Assembly: GCF_028369065.1 (NCBI RefSeq)
Contig: NZ_JAQNDA010000006.1
Span: forward strand, 186,001 to 250,000
Source: Marinobacter sp. SS21
Lineage (GTDB): Bacteria; Pseudomonadota; Gammaproteobacteria; Pseudomonadales; Oleiphilaceae
Direction: 5' to 3'
DNA: 64,000 bases
Shown piece after piece: positions 25,148 through 34,431 of this stretch; position 1 is the first letter of the stretch, and the number at the start of each line of letters is the position of its first letter. The translations under genes were made by a program, and so were the position numbers. Under the pieces are notes generated by a model that was not told where the DNA came from, made no database searches, and was given only the letters and a program-made list of their open reading frames with translations.

Positions 25148-26293
25148 TCAGAAGTTGTACTGGCCGGCAAAGTGCAGGCGGTTGGCATCGCCATCGTCGC
25201 CGTTCACCAGCTTCACCCGGTAGTGGCTGTACTGAACGCCCAGTTTGACGTTCTTCACCGGGCTCCACTGATAGTTGAGAATGGCGTGGCTGTTGCGCTC
25301 GTGCTGGTCGCCGACTGCCAGGCCATCGTCTTCGGCATCGTCCCAGTCCATGGTGACACTGCCGACACCGGCGGTGATGGCTCCGGGCCCCACTTTCAGG
25401 CTGGCGCCCAGGGTGCCGCCGTAGCCGACAATGGTTTCGACACTGTCGCCGTTGAGGTAGGCATCCTGGCCGTAAAAGTTGCTGCCGGAGCGCCACAGGT
25501 AGCCGTTGGCGCCGTCGGTGTAGTTGATGGAGCCCATCACCGAGAGGGTATCGGTCAGCGCCAGCTTGGCGGCTCCAAACACCGCATAACCCACCGCTGT
25601 GTCGTCGTTCACGCTGTCGTCGTAGCCCACTTGGTGCACCAGGGCGGCGGCGGCAAAGCCGGAACCCCCGCTGCGGCTTTCATAGCGGGCAGTCAGGGTG
25701 GGCAGGCGGTCTTGCTCGGCATCGGTACCGTCGATCCGGCTGACGGTGTCTTCCAGGGCAATCGAGACCGGGCCGGTGCTGTAGCGCACCTGGGAAATTC
25801 GGTTGGTGTAGCCGGCACTGCCGGCGAGGGGATCGAATTCCAGGTTCGGTACCAGGCCAATAAAGCTGTTGAAGTTGGACCAGGTCCGGCCCATCAGCAC
25901 GCCGTTGTACTCACCGTAGGCGTGGCGAAGGCGCAGGTTGCCCGGGCTGCCGCTGAAGCTTCGGAAGTCGCCTTCGATCGTGACCGCGACCCCTTCTGGC
26001 GTGGTGGCTCGAACGCCAATCCTTGACTGGAAGGCGTCGGCACCGAAGTGACCGCTTACTTCGCTGTCCTCCGCGTCGCCGGTGTTGACCTTGCTGAAGT
26101 CGCCTGAGCGGGTGCCGCGGGAGGTGCTGATGTCTTCGTCGATATCGTAAGTGGCGTTGAGGCGCGCGTAACCGTAAACCTTGGCGTTGACATCGCCAGC
26201 CTGGAACTCAAAGGCGCTGGCCTGGCTGACCAGGCCCAAGGCCAGCACCGAGGCGGCAACCTTTCCCGGGGTGGAGAACTTACCATGAGACAT
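25148..26293 (-). CDS. DcaP-like outer-membrane porin
   Basis: I use the ATG at 26293 with GGAG upstream; an in-frame extension to 26329 exists. The product has 381 residues with a signal peptide ending in SQASA. The mature protein starts FEFQAGDVNAKVYGYARLNA and continues with alternating beta-strand patterns (FSGSPGNLRLRHAYGEY, GVLMGRTWSNFNSFIG) up to a C-terminal aromatic residue (HFAGQYNF), as expected for porins. The layout resembles DcaP porins, which pass dicarboxylates. It lies next to the LysR regulator and carries the shared promoter (26399-26445), so it is probably the entry gate for the substrate of the island. Confidence 0.82.
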   Translation of the reverse strand: MSHGKFSTPGKVAASVLALGLVSQASAFEFQAGDVNAKVYGYARLNATYDIDEDISTSRGTRSGDFSKVNTGDAEDSEVSGHFGADAFQSRIGVRATTPEGVAVTIEGDFRSFSGSPGNLRLRHAYGEYNGVLMGRTWSNFNSFIGLVPNLEFDPLAGSAGYTNRISQVRYSTGPVSIALEDTVSRIDGTDAEQDRLPTLTARYESRSGGSGFAAAALVHQVGYDDSVNDDTAVGYAVFGAAKLALTDTLSVMGSINYTDGANGYLWRSGSNFYGQDAYLNGDSVETIVGYGGTLGASLKVGPGAITAGVGSVTMDWDDAEDDGLAVGDQHERNSHAILNYQWSPVKNVKLGVQYSHYRVKLVNGDDGDANRLHFAGQYNF

Positions 26294-26398
26294 AGATGAA
26301 ACTCCGTCTATTGTTATTGGACTGTGCATGGGTCGGGCGGAGCAGTTGCTGGCTCAGGGCCGTAGGACTGCCTGCGTTGCCATGGATGGACGGAATTC

Positions 26399-26445
26399 AC
26401 CCTAACAGCGGCGAGGAGTGCCAACAATTATCTATATTAAATAGA
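26399..26445 (-). promoter_or_regulatory. Shared island promoter, copy B (porin)
   Basis: Read on the minus strand: inverted repeat TCTAT-N5-ATAGA (26445-26431), -35 TTGTTG (26427-26422), exactly 17 bases, -10-like TAGGGT (26404-26399), then GAATT. The same layout occurs before 27710, 45246 and 45991. The repeat centre lies 11 bases upstream of the -35, a place expected for a LysR-type activator. Confidence 0.7.
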
Positions 26446-26488
26446 ATATATGCTGAAATTATATGGATTGCAGACGACCTCCGGGGCG

Positions 26489-27466
26489 CTAGTCACCACT
26501 TTCCAGCTCAAGGTCTGCGGGGTCGAACAGCAGGCGGCCTTTCCAGGCGCCCTGATTTACCTGTTCGGCGACCTGACGCATGATCAGATCGGACAGTTTG
26601 CGGGTTGCCACGGACGCAGGCAGGTCCGCAGGGGTCACCAGCACCAGGGTCCGGGTCATTTCCGGGGCGACGATGGGGGTGGTGGTGAGTTCGCCCCGGG
26701 CCACCATGTCATGCACCGAGGCTGACGGCAGCACGGCGTAGCCAAGGCCGCGACGGACCATGTCGGTGAGCATGGGCCAGGCGCTCACTTCCAGGGCCAG
26801 GTTGATTTCCCGGCCCAGCTTACTGGCTTCCTGTTCCATCATTTTGCGCAGACCGTGCTTCTCCTCCGGCAGTACCAGGGGCAGAGTCACCACCTCCGAA
26901 AGGCTGACGTTCTCGCGTTCGGCAAAGGGGTTGCCGGCGGGACCGATCAGGTAGAGCGGTTCCTCCAGCAGTGGCTTGTAGCGCAGGTTGCGCTGGGAGT
27001 TGGGGTTGTAGGTGATGGCCACGTCGAGTCGGTGCTGTACCACCATTTGCTGCAAGGTGCCGCTCATGGCGGATTTCACCGCCAGCTTCACCTGGGGGTA
27101 CAGCTGGTGGTAGTTCTCGATGATGGCGCCGGAAAAGTTGTGGGCCGCGGTGGGCAGCAGCCCCAGCACCACCTGGCCGGTGACTTCCCCGGCCACCGCG
27201 GAGACGTCGGCCTGGGTCCGTTCCAGGTCCTGGAACAGGGCGCGGGTGCGCTCGTACAGCAGCTCGCCCGCTGCCGTCAGCACCACGCCGCGGCCGTGGC
27301 GTACGAACACCTCCACATTGAGGGCGCTTTCCAGCATGCGGATTTGCCGGCTCAACGCCGGTTGCGCCACAAACAGCTTCTCCGAGGCGCGACTGAAACT
27401 GCCGGTGTCCGCGACCGTAATAAACGTGTTGAGCTGACGTAAGTCCACATTCAGGTTGGTGGCCAT
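26489..27466 (-). CDS. LysR-type transcriptional regulator of the catabolic island
   Basis: The ATG at 27466 follows AGGAG at seven bases; an open extension to 27538 is unlikely. The product has 325 residues. The N-terminal winged helix (LRQLNTFITVADTGSFSRASEKLFVAQPALSRQIRMLE) is classic LTTR, followed by a ligand-binding domain (VVLGLLPTAAH, RLDVAITYNP). It belongs to the NAC/CynR-like group by general look, with no specific symbol. It lies between the porin gene and the first catabolic operon, both carrying the shared inverted-repeat promoter, so it is the best candidate regulator. A similar regulator precedes the itaconate genes of Pseudomonas aeruginosa. Confidence 0.92.
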   Translation of the reverse strand: MATNLNVDLRQLNTFITVADTGSFSRASEKLFVAQPALSRQIRMLESALNVEVFVRHGRGVVLTAAGELLYERTRALFQDLERTQADVSAVAGEVTGQVVLGLLPTAAHNFSGAIIENYHQLYPQVKLAVKSAMSGTLQQMVVQHRLDVAITYNPNSQRNLRYKPLLEEPLYLIGPAGNPFAERENVSLSEVVTLPLVLPEEKHGLRKMMEQEASKLGREINLALEVSAWPMLTDMVRRGLGYAVLPSASVHDMVARGELTTTPIVAPEMTRTLVLVTPADLPASVATRKLSDLIMRQVAEQVNQGAWKGRLLFDPADLELESGD

Positions 27467-27597
27467 GCTGCTGCTCCTGGGTAAGTGAGTCGATTCAAGA
27501 TATATAAATAAGTTATCCAGTTTTCTGACTTTATACAAAAAGTAGAGGGTGGCAAGAGGAAGACGCTTTTATCGATCTATGCCATAAAGGTATCGGC

Positions 27598-27644
27598 TGT
27601 ATATAAACTATATAATTGTTGCAGTATTTCCCTGCTGTTAGGGT
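27598..27644 (+). promoter_or_regulatory. Shared island promoter, copy A (first catabolic operon)
   Basis: Imperfect inverted repeat TGTAT-N5-CTATA (27598-27612), -35 TTGTTG (27616-27621), 17 bases, TAGGGT (27639-27644), then GAATTGG. The -35, spacer and -10 agree exactly with copies B and D; the operator is the weakest of the four. It lies 66 bases before the ATG at 27710. Confidence 0.68.
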
Positions 27645-27709
27645 GAATTGGCTGGCGCTTGCAGTGATCGCCGGCAGATCAGTTTCAGCCCTATACGCAG
27701 GAGAGCTTC

Positions 27710-28867
27710 ATGTACTCAACGACTTCGTATTCCGATATCCGGAACGCCGTCGCCAAGTTGTGTGCCCAGTTTCCCGGGGACTATTGGCGAGCACTGGATC
27801 GGCAGGACGGTTATCCGACGGAGTTCGTCCAGGCCCTGACCCAGGCCGGTTACCTGTCCGTGATGATTCCCGAGGCATACGGCGGTGCCGGATTGCCGCT
27901 GGGCGCTGCCTGTGCCGTGCTGGAGGAGATCCAGCGGGCCGGCGGAAATGGCGGGGCCTGCCACGCCCAGATGTACACCATGGGTACCCTGTTGCGTCAC
28001 GGCAGTGAGGCGCAGAAGCAGCAGTACCTGCCGCGGATTGCCAGCGGCGAGCTGCGATTGCAGGCGTTCGGCGTCACCGAGCCGTCCAGCGGCACCGACA
28101 CCACGCGCATTACCACCCGCGCCGAGCGTGACGGCGATCACTATGTGATCACCGGCCAGAAAGTGTTCATTTCCCGTACTCAGCATTCCGATCTGATGGT
28201 GCTGCTGGTGCGCACCAGCCCCCGGGAGGCCTGCGCCAAGCGCACCGACGGCATGTCGGTGCTGCTGGTGGATTTGCAGGATGCGCTTGGCAATGGCCTC
28301 ACCATCCGCCCCATCAAGACCATGATGAACCACGCCACCACCGAGCTGTTCTTCGATCAGCTGCGGGTGCCGGTGGCCAATCTGATCGGCGAGGAGGGAG
28401 CGGGGTTCCGCTATATCCTCGACGGCATGAATGCGGAGCGCATCCTGATCGCTGCCGAGTGTATCGGCGATGCCCGTTACTTCATTGACAAGGCCACCGC
28501 TTACGCCAACGAACGGAGTGTCTTCGGGCGCCCGATCGGTCAGAACCAGGGCGTGCAATTCCCCATTGCCCGGGCCCACGTCCAGACCGAGGCGGCCGCC
28601 GCCATGGTCCGTCAGGCCATTGCCAGGTTTGAGGCCGGCGAGCGCTGTGGCTCCGAGGCCAACATGGCCAAGTTGCTCGCCTCGGAGGCGTCCTGGCAGG
28701 CGGGCGACACCTGTATCCAGACCCATGGCGGTTACGGCTTTGCCGAGGAATACGACATCGAACGCAAGTTCCGTGAAACCCGGCTGTACCAGGTGGCGCC
28801 GATCTCCACCAATCTGATCCTGTCCCATGTGGCCACCCACGACCTGGGCCTGCCGAGGTCATTCTGA
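27710..28867 (+). CDS. Acyl-CoA dehydrogenase, itaconate-cluster type
   Basis: The 385-residue flavoprotein has the usual FAD motifs (FGVTEPSSGTD, ITGQKVFIS) and the dimer motif QTHGGYGFAEEYDIER. The Glu found near the C-terminus of medium-chain enzymes is replaced (LYQVAPISTNLILSH); a Glu at 243 in MNAERILIA stands where isovaleryl- and long-chain dehydrogenases have their base. The APISxNLIL-LGLPRSF ending recalls the dehydrogenase beside the itaconate genes of Pseudomonas aeruginosa (PA0879-like). It is the first gene of the island's main operon, and its stop overlaps the next start (TGATG). Exact substrate unknown; it may oxidise a methyl-branched dicarboxylyl-CoA. Confidence 0.88.
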   Translation: MYSTTSYSDIRNAVAKLCAQFPGDYWRALDRQDGYPTEFVQALTQAGYLSVMIPEAYGGAGLPLGAACAVLEEIQRAGGNGGACHAQMYTMGTLLRHGSEAQKQQYLPRIASGELRLQAFGVTEPSSGTDTTRITTRAERDGDHYVITGQKVFISRTQHSDLMVLLVRTSPREACAKRTDGMSVLLVDLQDALGNGLTIRPIKTMMNHATTELFFDQLRVPVANLIGEEGAGFRYILDGMNAERILIAAECIGDARYFIDKATAYANERSVFGRPIGQNQGVQFPIARAHVQTEAAAAMVRQAIARFEAGERCGSEANMAKLLASEASWQAGDTCIQTHGGYGFAEEYDIERKFRETRLYQVAPISTNLILSHVATHDLGLPRSF

Positions 28868-30003
28868 TGGCTCAGCAAGCACTCAATAACCTCCTGGTGG
28901 TGGCGTTGGAGCAGGCCGTGGCCGCACCTTACTGCTCCTCCCGGTTGGCGGATGCCGGTGCCCGCGTGATCAAGGTGGAGCGTCCCGACGGCGATTTCGC
29001 CCGTCACTACGATCAGGCCGCCGGTGGCGAGAGCGCCTACTTCGTCTGGCTCAACCGGGGCAAGGAATCCGTGCGCCTGGACATCAAGGACCAGCAAGAC
29101 CTGGCACTGCTGCTCAGGATGATCGGCCAGGCGGATGTCTTCATCCAGAACCTGGCGCCCGGTGCCAGTGCCCGCGCCGGCTTGGATTCGGTCCTGTTGC
29201 GGGCCGAGCATCCGCGCCTGATTACCGTCGATATCACCGGCTATGGCAGCGAGGGTCCCTACCGTGAGATGAAAGGGTACGACCTGTTGGTGCAATGCGA
29301 GGCCGGCTTGGCGGCCATTACCGGCGACGAGGCGCCAGTCCGGGTGGGGGTTTCGGTGTGCGACATCGCCTGCGGCATGTACGCCCACGCCGAGGTGCTG
29401 AGGGCGTTGATTGAACGTCAGCAGACCGGGCGCGGGCAGGGCATCGAGGTGTCCCTGTTTGACGCGATTGCCGACTGGATGACGGTACCGCTGCTGCAGT
29501 ACGAACATCAGCAGCAGGAGCCCGCCCGGGCGGGCCTGCGCCACCCTTCCATTACCCCTTATCAGGCTTATCGCTGCGAGGACGGTCACCAGGTGGTGGT
29601 GTCGATTCAGAATCAGCGGGAATGGCAGCGGTTTTGTGGTCTGGTACTGGCACGACCGGAATTGACCGAGGATGCCCGTTATCGGGACAACGCCGCCCGC
29701 TGCGGCAACCGGGCCGAACTCAACCGCATCATTGAGGCGGTCATTGGCCGGGTTTCCAGGGATGAGTTGGTGCAGCGGTTGAAACAGGCCGCCATTGCCT
29801 ACGGTGAGGTCAAGACCGTGGGCGGATTGGGCGAGCACCCCCAGTTACGCCGGGTCAGCGTTGCCACTCCCTCCGGTCCGGTGCGTCTGGTGGCGCCGCC
29901 GGCGGCGCCGGCAGCCAGCCTGCGGCCGGTCCCGGCGCTGGGTGAACACGATCTGGCTCTGCGCCAGGAATTTGGCCGCACCTTCACGGAGACCCTGCCA
30001 TGA
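28867..30003 (+). CDS. Class III (CaiB/BaiF) CoA-transferase, itaconate/mesaconate type
   Basis: The 378-residue protein has the class III fold: LEQAVAAPYCSSRLADAGARVIK at the start, FVWLNRGKESVRLD, and the catalytic Asp D166 in VSVCDIACGMYAH. It resembles the itaconate CoA-transferase (Ict) of Pseudomonas, which moves CoA from succinyl-CoA to itaconate. Lying in front of the hydratase and the lyase, it probably activates the free dicarboxylate. Its ATG overlaps the stop of the dehydrogenase, and its end overlaps the hydratase start (ATGA). Activity on mesaconate or methylsuccinate is equally possible. Confidence 0.82.
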   Translation: MAQQALNNLLVVALEQAVAAPYCSSRLADAGARVIKVERPDGDFARHYDQAAGGESAYFVWLNRGKESVRLDIKDQQDLALLLRMIGQADVFIQNLAPGASARAGLDSVLLRAEHPRLITVDITGYGSEGPYREMKGYDLLVQCEAGLAAITGDEAPVRVGVSVCDIACGMYAHAEVLRALIERQQTGRGQGIEVSLFDAIADWMTVPLLQYEHQQQEPARAGLRHPSITPYQAYRCEDGHQVVVSIQNQREWQRFCGLVLARPELTEDARYRDNAARCGNRAELNRIIEAVIGRVSRDELVQRLKQAAIAYGEVKTVGGLGEHPQLRRVSVATPSGPVRLVAPPAAPAASLRPVPALGEHDLALRQEFGRTFTETLP

Positions 30004-30902
30004 GCATTCGCGAACAACCGCTGGAAACCCGTCTGGATCACCTGCAGCAATGGGTCGGTAAAACCCGGGTGCTGACCGATACCGTCAGTGCGGGGTTGGT
30101 GGCGAAGTTGGCGGCAGTACTGGATCACGACCGAGGCGCGAGCCGCCGTGACGGGCAGGCCTTGCCCTGGCCGTGGCACTGGCTGTGCTTTACCCCGACC
30201 CCGCAAGCCAGTGAGACCGGCGCCGATGGTCACCCCCGCACCGGTGATTTTTTACCGCCGGTGCCGCTGCCGCGGCGCATGTGGGCCGGCAGTCAGCTGA
30301 GCTGCCAGGCTCCCCTCACCGTGGGCGACCGCCTTCGTTGCGAGTCCCGGGTGGCCTCGGTGACGCCCAAGCAGGGGCGGCAGGGAGCGCTGGTGTTCGT
30401 GACGGTGGAACATCGCATCTACACCAGTCGCCATGAGCTGGCGGTGACCGAAACCCAGGACATCGTCTACCGCAATCTGCCGACCGGCCCGGCCCCGGTG
30501 GCGCCGGTTCACCAACCGGAGCTATCGGCCCAGTGGCATCGAACGGTGCGGCCGGATCCGGTGATGCTGTTTCGCTATTCGGCGCTGACCTACAACGGTC
30601 ACCGCATTCACTACGACCGCGACTGGGCGGTGCAGCAGGAAGGCTACCCCGGGCTGGTGGTCCACGGCCCCCTGACGGCCACGCTGTTGCTGGACCTGAT
30701 GTATCGCCAACTGGGCTCGGTGGCCATCAACGTTATCCGTTTCCGGGGCGTCAACCCGCTGTTCGATACCGAAGCCTTCAGCCTGCACGGCCGCCGCGAC
30801 GGCGACACCGTATCGCTGTGGGCGCTGACCGCCGGCCGCCAGCTGGCCATGTCGATGGAGGTGACCCTGGCGCCGGTGGCTGATCAAGGAGGCCGGTCAT
30901 GA
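30000..30902 (+). CDS. Mesaconyl-C4-CoA / itaconyl-CoA hydratase (MaoC-like)
   Basis: The 300-residue protein is a double hot-dog of the FAS1-type dehydratase family. An N-terminal inactive half (MWAGSQLSCQAPLTVGDRL) is followed by the active half with RYSALTYNGHRIHYDRDWA and GYPGLVVHGPLTATLLLDL, the hydratase signature of Meh and Ich enzymes. These hydrate mesaconyl-C4-CoA or itaconyl-CoA to (S)-citramalyl-CoA. The next gene, overlapping by 4 bases, encodes the matching lyase. Which of the two substrates is used in vivo cannot be told from sequence. Confidence 0.86.
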   Translation: MSIREQPLETRLDHLQQWVGKTRVLTDTVSAGLVAKLAAVLDHDRGASRRDGQALPWPWHWLCFTPTPQASETGADGHPRTGDFLPPVPLPRRMWAGSQLSCQAPLTVGDRLRCESRVASVTPKQGRQGALVFVTVEHRIYTSRHELAVTETQDIVYRNLPTGPAPVAPVHQPELSAQWHRTVRPDPVMLFRYSALTYNGHRIHYDRDWAVQQEGYPGLVVHGPLTATLLLDLMYRQLGSVAINVIRFRGVNPLFDTEAFSLHGRRDGDTVSLWALTAGRQLAMSMEVTLAPVADQGGRS

Positions 30903-31780
30903 TGTCGAGTCAGCTGCCGCCCCCGGTGTGGCGATCACTGCTGTTTGTGCCCGCCAACAACCGTCGGTTCCTTGACCAGGCCCATCGTCGTGGTGCCGAC
31001 GCCCTCATTGTCGACCTGGAAGACAGCGTGCCGCTGGCGGACAAGGTCGCGGCCCGCAGCCAATTGCCGGAGCTGGTGGCGCCATTGACCCAGTCCGGTG
31101 CCGACCTGCTGGTGCGCATCAATCAGCCCCTGCGGCTGGCGGTAGCGGATCTGGAAGCGGCGGTGATCGAAGGGGTTCGCGCCCTGGTGGTGCCCAAGGT
31201 GGAAAGCGCCGGTGCCCTGCGCCAGTTGGCGGACACCGTCACCGAGCTGGAACTCGAGCGCGGCCTGGCGGTGGGCAGCGTGGCCCTGCTGGCATTGATC
31301 GAGTCGCCGCGGGCGCTGCCCCGGCTGGATGCCATTGCCGCGGTGCCCCGGGTGATCGGGTTGGCCCTGGGCAGTGAGGATTTCAGTGCCGAGGCGGGCA
31401 TGGAACCGACCGCCCAAGGGTTGCTGGCCCCCTGCCAGGCCATCGTCTTTGCCGCCCGTCGCCAGGGTGTCATCCCTTACGGCTTCGCCGGTTCCATCGC
31501 CGACTACAGCGACCCGGACCGCTTCGCCGCCACCCTTGCCCAGGCCCGCGCACTGGGGCTGCGCGGGGCGCTGGCGGTGCATCCCAACCAGGTCACCCTG
31601 ATGAACCAGGGTTTCCTGCCATCGCCGCAGCAGATCCAACAGGCACGGGCCATCGTGGATGGCTACCGCGTCAGTCAGCGTGAGGGCGCCGCGGTGTTCT
31701 CACTCAACGGTCAAATGATCGACAAGCCGGTTGTGGACCGGGCCGAGCAACTGCTCAACCAGTTACAGGAGAGAAGGTAA
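30899..31780 (+). CDS. ccl: Citramalyl-CoA lyase (CitE-like)
   Basis: The 293-residue protein belongs to the HpcH/HpaI aldolase (CitE-like) family. Visible residues are the CoA-binding start RSLLFVPANNRRFLDQA, LIVDLEDSVP, the catalytic Arg in LLVRINQPL, the metal ligands Glu in LLALIESPRAL and Asp in LGSEDFSAEAG. It splits citramalyl-CoA to acetyl-CoA and pyruvate, the last step of itaconate degradation and of the mesaconyl-CoA branch. Overlapping genes and the hydratase beside it make this role likely. The gene symbol is by analogy with Pseudomonas. Confidence 0.86.
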   Translation: MMSSQLPPPVWRSLLFVPANNRRFLDQAHRRGADALIVDLEDSVPLADKVAARSQLPELVAPLTQSGADLLVRINQPLRLAVADLEAAVIEGVRALVVPKVESAGALRQLADTVTELELERGLAVGSVALLALIESPRALPRLDAIAAVPRVIGLALGSEDFSAEAGMEPTAQGLLAPCQAIVFAARRQGVIPYGFAGSIADYSDPDRFAATLAQARALGLRGALAVHPNQVTLMNQGFLPSPQQIQQARAIVDGYRVSQREGAAVFSLNGQMIDKPVVDRAEQLLNQLQERR

Positions 31781-31785
31781 CCACT

Positions 31786-32925
31786 ATGCGTAACAGAGCC
31801 ATCTATTCGAGCGACCACGAACTGTTCCGGGACAACGTCCGGCGCTTCTTCCGGACCGAACTGGAACCCAACATCGAGCAATGGGAGAACGACGGCGTGG
31901 TGCCCCGTGAATTCTGGCGCAAGGCCGCCGAGAACGGCTTCCTGTGCTGCGGAGTGCCGGAAGAATACGGCGGCCCCGGTGCCGATTTCCTCTACAACAT
32001 GGTGCTGTCGGAAGAGACCGGTTACGCCATCGGCGGTGCCAGCGTCGGCTTCTCGGTACAGGCGGACATCGTCGCCTACTACCTGCTGAACTCCGCCAAC
32101 GAAGACCAGAAACGCTACTGGCTGCCGCGGATGGTCAGCGGCGAGAGCATCGCCGCCATCGGCATGACCGAGCCGGGTTGCGGCAGCGACCTCAAGGCGC
32201 TGCGCACCACCGCGGTTCGGGACGGTAACGAGTACGTCATCAACGGCCAGAAGACCTTCATCACCAACGGCCAGAACTGCGATTTCGTATTGCTGGCCTG
32301 CACCACCGATCCCAGCAAGGGCGCCAAGGGCATCAGCATGATCATCGTGGAAACCGATCGCCCGGGCTTCGAACGCGGTCGCAACCTGGACAAGATTGGC
32401 CAGAAGGGTGCCGACACCTCGGAGATGTTTTTCTCCGACGTGCGGGTACCGGTGACCAACCTGGTGGGTAACGAAGGTGACGGCTTCGCCATCATGATGA
32501 AGGAGCTGCCGCGGGAGCGCATCACCATCGCCTGCCGGGCCCAGGCCGAGGCCCAGCGTGCGTTCGAGATGACGGTGGATTACGTCAAGGAGCGCAAGGC
32601 ATTTGGGCACGCCGTGCTCGACTTCCAGAACACTCAATTCACCCTGGCCGAACTCAAGACCGACCTGGAAGTGGGCTGGGCCTACCTGGATCAGTGCCTG
32701 AAGAAAATCGACGAGGGCACCCTGACCCCGGAAGAAGGCGCCATGGCCAAGCTTTGGACCACCGAGAACGAGGGCAAGGTGGTGGACAAGTGCCTGCAGT
32801 TCTTTGGTGGCTACGGCTACATGCGCGAATACCCGATTTCCCGTGCCTTTGTCGACGCCCGGGTGCGCCGGATCTACGGCGGCACCAGCGAAATCATGAA
32901 ATTGGTCATCAGCCGGACCCTGTAA
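31786..32925 (+). CDS. Acyl-CoA dehydrogenase, long-chain/isovaleryl type
   Basis: The 379-residue protein has IGMTEPGCGSDLK, INGQKTFITNGQNCDFVLL, and FFGGYGYMREYPISR. The C-terminal motif is IYGGTSEIMK, with Gly instead of Glu, and the catalytic base is likely E244 in LPRERITIA, as in long-chain and isovaleryl-CoA dehydrogenases. It starts 5 bases behind the lyase gene. The branched-substrate type of active site fits oxidation of a methyl-branched acyl-CoA. Two further single-chain dehydrogenases and a two-subunit one in the island point to several successive oxidation steps. Confidence 0.9.
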   Translation: MRNRAIYSSDHELFRDNVRRFFRTELEPNIEQWENDGVVPREFWRKAAENGFLCCGVPEEYGGPGADFLYNMVLSEETGYAIGGASVGFSVQADIVAYYLLNSANEDQKRYWLPRMVSGESIAAIGMTEPGCGSDLKALRTTAVRDGNEYVINGQKTFITNGQNCDFVLLACTTDPSKGAKGISMIIVETDRPGFERGRNLDKIGQKGADTSEMFFSDVRVPVTNLVGNEGDGFAIMMKELPRERITIACRAQAEAQRAFEMTVDYVKERKAFGHAVLDFQNTQFTLAELKTDLEVGWAYLDQCLKKIDEGTLTPEEGAMAKLWTTENEGKVVDKCLQFFGGYGYMREYPISRAFVDARVRRIYGGTSEIMKLVISRTL

Positions 32926-32950
32926 CGCCGGTCTCTGCCTAAAGGAAGGA

Positions 32951-34402
32951 ATGCACATGTTCGGAATCACCGCCTACGGCGCCTACATCCCCCGCAGTCG
33001 CCTGCAAAAGTCCGCCATCGCCGACGCCAATGCCTGGTTTGACGCCAGCCTGCGCGGCCTGGCCAAGGGGGAGCGCAGCGTCTGCAACTGGGACGAGGAC
33101 ACCATCACCATGGCCGTTGAGGCCGGTCAGGACTGTTTGTCAGTGCTGGACCCGGGCAGCGTCAAGCAGTTGTATCTGGCCTCCACCACCCTGCCGTTCC
33201 TGGATCGTCAGAATTCGGTGGTGGTGAGCCAGGCGCTCAATCTGGGCAGCCGGCTGCGCACCATGGACATCAGCGCCTCCCAGCGCTCGTCCACCTCGGC
33301 CCTGATCAATCTTTTGGACGCTGAAAAAGCAGGCGAGGCGGCGTTGTTGATCGCCTCCGAGCACCGCCGCACAAAATGCGGCTCGCGTCAGGAAATGCTC
33401 TGGGGCGATGGCGCCGCGGCACTGGGTGTCGGCAGCGATGGCGTTATCGCCGAATACCTGGGCAGCGCCAGCTACGTCACCGACTTCGTTGACCACTATC
33501 GGGGTGAAGACGCTACCCTCGACTACGACTGGGAAGAGCGCTGGGTCCGCGACGAAGGTTACCTGAAGAGCGTGCCGGCGGCGGTGAACGAGCTGCTGGA
33601 GCAGACCGGTACCCAGGCCGCGGACATCAACCATTTCGTGCTGCCGTCGGATCAGGCCCGTACCCCGGCTGTGGTGGCCAAGGCACTGGGCATCAACGCC
33701 GAGGCGGTGGTGGACAGCCACCTTCAGGACTGCGGCGTTGCCGGTACCGCCCACGCCCTGTTGCTGCTGGCTTCGGTACTGGATCAGGCCAACTCGGGAG
33801 AGCTGGTGCTGCTGGCCGGCTTCGGCCAGGGCGCCGATGCCATCCTGCTGCGGGTCACCGATGCGCTGGCGCAACGCCGGCCCGGACTGGGCTTTAACGG
33901 CGCGCTGGCGCGGCGGCGGGTGGAGCAGAACTACAACCGCTTCCTCAGCTTCAACAACCTGGTGGATCGGGAGATTGGCAAGCGCGGCGAGCTGGACAAG
34001 CAGAGTTACCTGCCGGCGATGCACCGCCACAAGGATTTTCTCACCGGCTTTGTCGGTGGTCAGTGTCGCAGCTGCGGCACCATTCAGATTCCCCGCGAAA
34101 ACTACTGCGTGAATCCGGACTGCGGTGCCCTCGACAGCCAGGACGACTACCCCATGGCGTCGAAGCCGGGCCGGGTCAAAACCTGGACCGCCGACCGGCT
34201 GACCTTCGACTGGAACCCGCCGGCCTACTTCGGGATGGTGGAGTTCGAGGGCGGCGGTCGCCTGATGATGGATTTCACCGAGGTGGAAGAGGGCGCCATC
34301 GAGTCCGGCGTAGCGGTCACCACCCATTTCCGCATCAAGCAGTTCGACAACCAGCGTGGATTCCGGAAGTACTTCTGGAAAGCCATTCCGGCGCAACAGT
34401 AA
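32951..34402 (+). CDS. HMG-CoA synthase-like protein fused to a DUF35 zinc-ribbon/OB domain
   Basis: The 483-residue protein has two parts. Residues about 1-310 follow the KAS III/HMG-CoA synthase fold (ITAYGAYIPRSRL, LASTTLPFLDRQNSVVVSQAL, WGDGAAALGVG). Residues about 355-483 are a DUF35 module with zinc Cys at 372, 375, 386 and 391 and an OB fold behind it. In the position of the catalytic Cys (DxxxACxG in relatives) it reads MDISASQRSS, with Gln at 111, so normal acyl transfer is unlikely. Archaeal thiolase and HMG-CoA synthase are bridged by a DUF35 protein; here the last two are fused and the thiolase gene follows. An ATG at 32957 is an alternative start. Confidence 0.78.
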   Translation: MHMFGITAYGAYIPRSRLQKSAIADANAWFDASLRGLAKGERSVCNWDEDTITMAVEAGQDCLSVLDPGSVKQLYLASTTLPFLDRQNSVVVSQALNLGSRLRTMDISASQRSSTSALINLLDAEKAGEAALLIASEHRRTKCGSRQEMLWGDGAAALGVGSDGVIAEYLGSASYVTDFVDHYRGEDATLDYDWEERWVRDEGYLKSVPAAVNELLEQTGTQAADINHFVLPSDQARTPAVVAKALGINAEAVVDSHLQDCGVAGTAHALLLLASVLDQANSGELVLLAGFGQGADAILLRVTDALAQRRPGLGFNGALARRRVEQNYNRFLSFNNLVDREIGKRGELDKQSYLPAMHRHKDFLTGFVGGQCRSCGTIQIPRENYCVNPDCGALDSQDDYPMASKPGRVKTWTADRLTFDWNPPAYFGMVEFEGGGRLMMDFTEVEEGAIESGVAVTTHFRIKQFDNQRGFRKYFWKAIPAQQ

Positions 34403-34431
34403 CGCACCCAGCTAGGACAAGGTGAAAGATC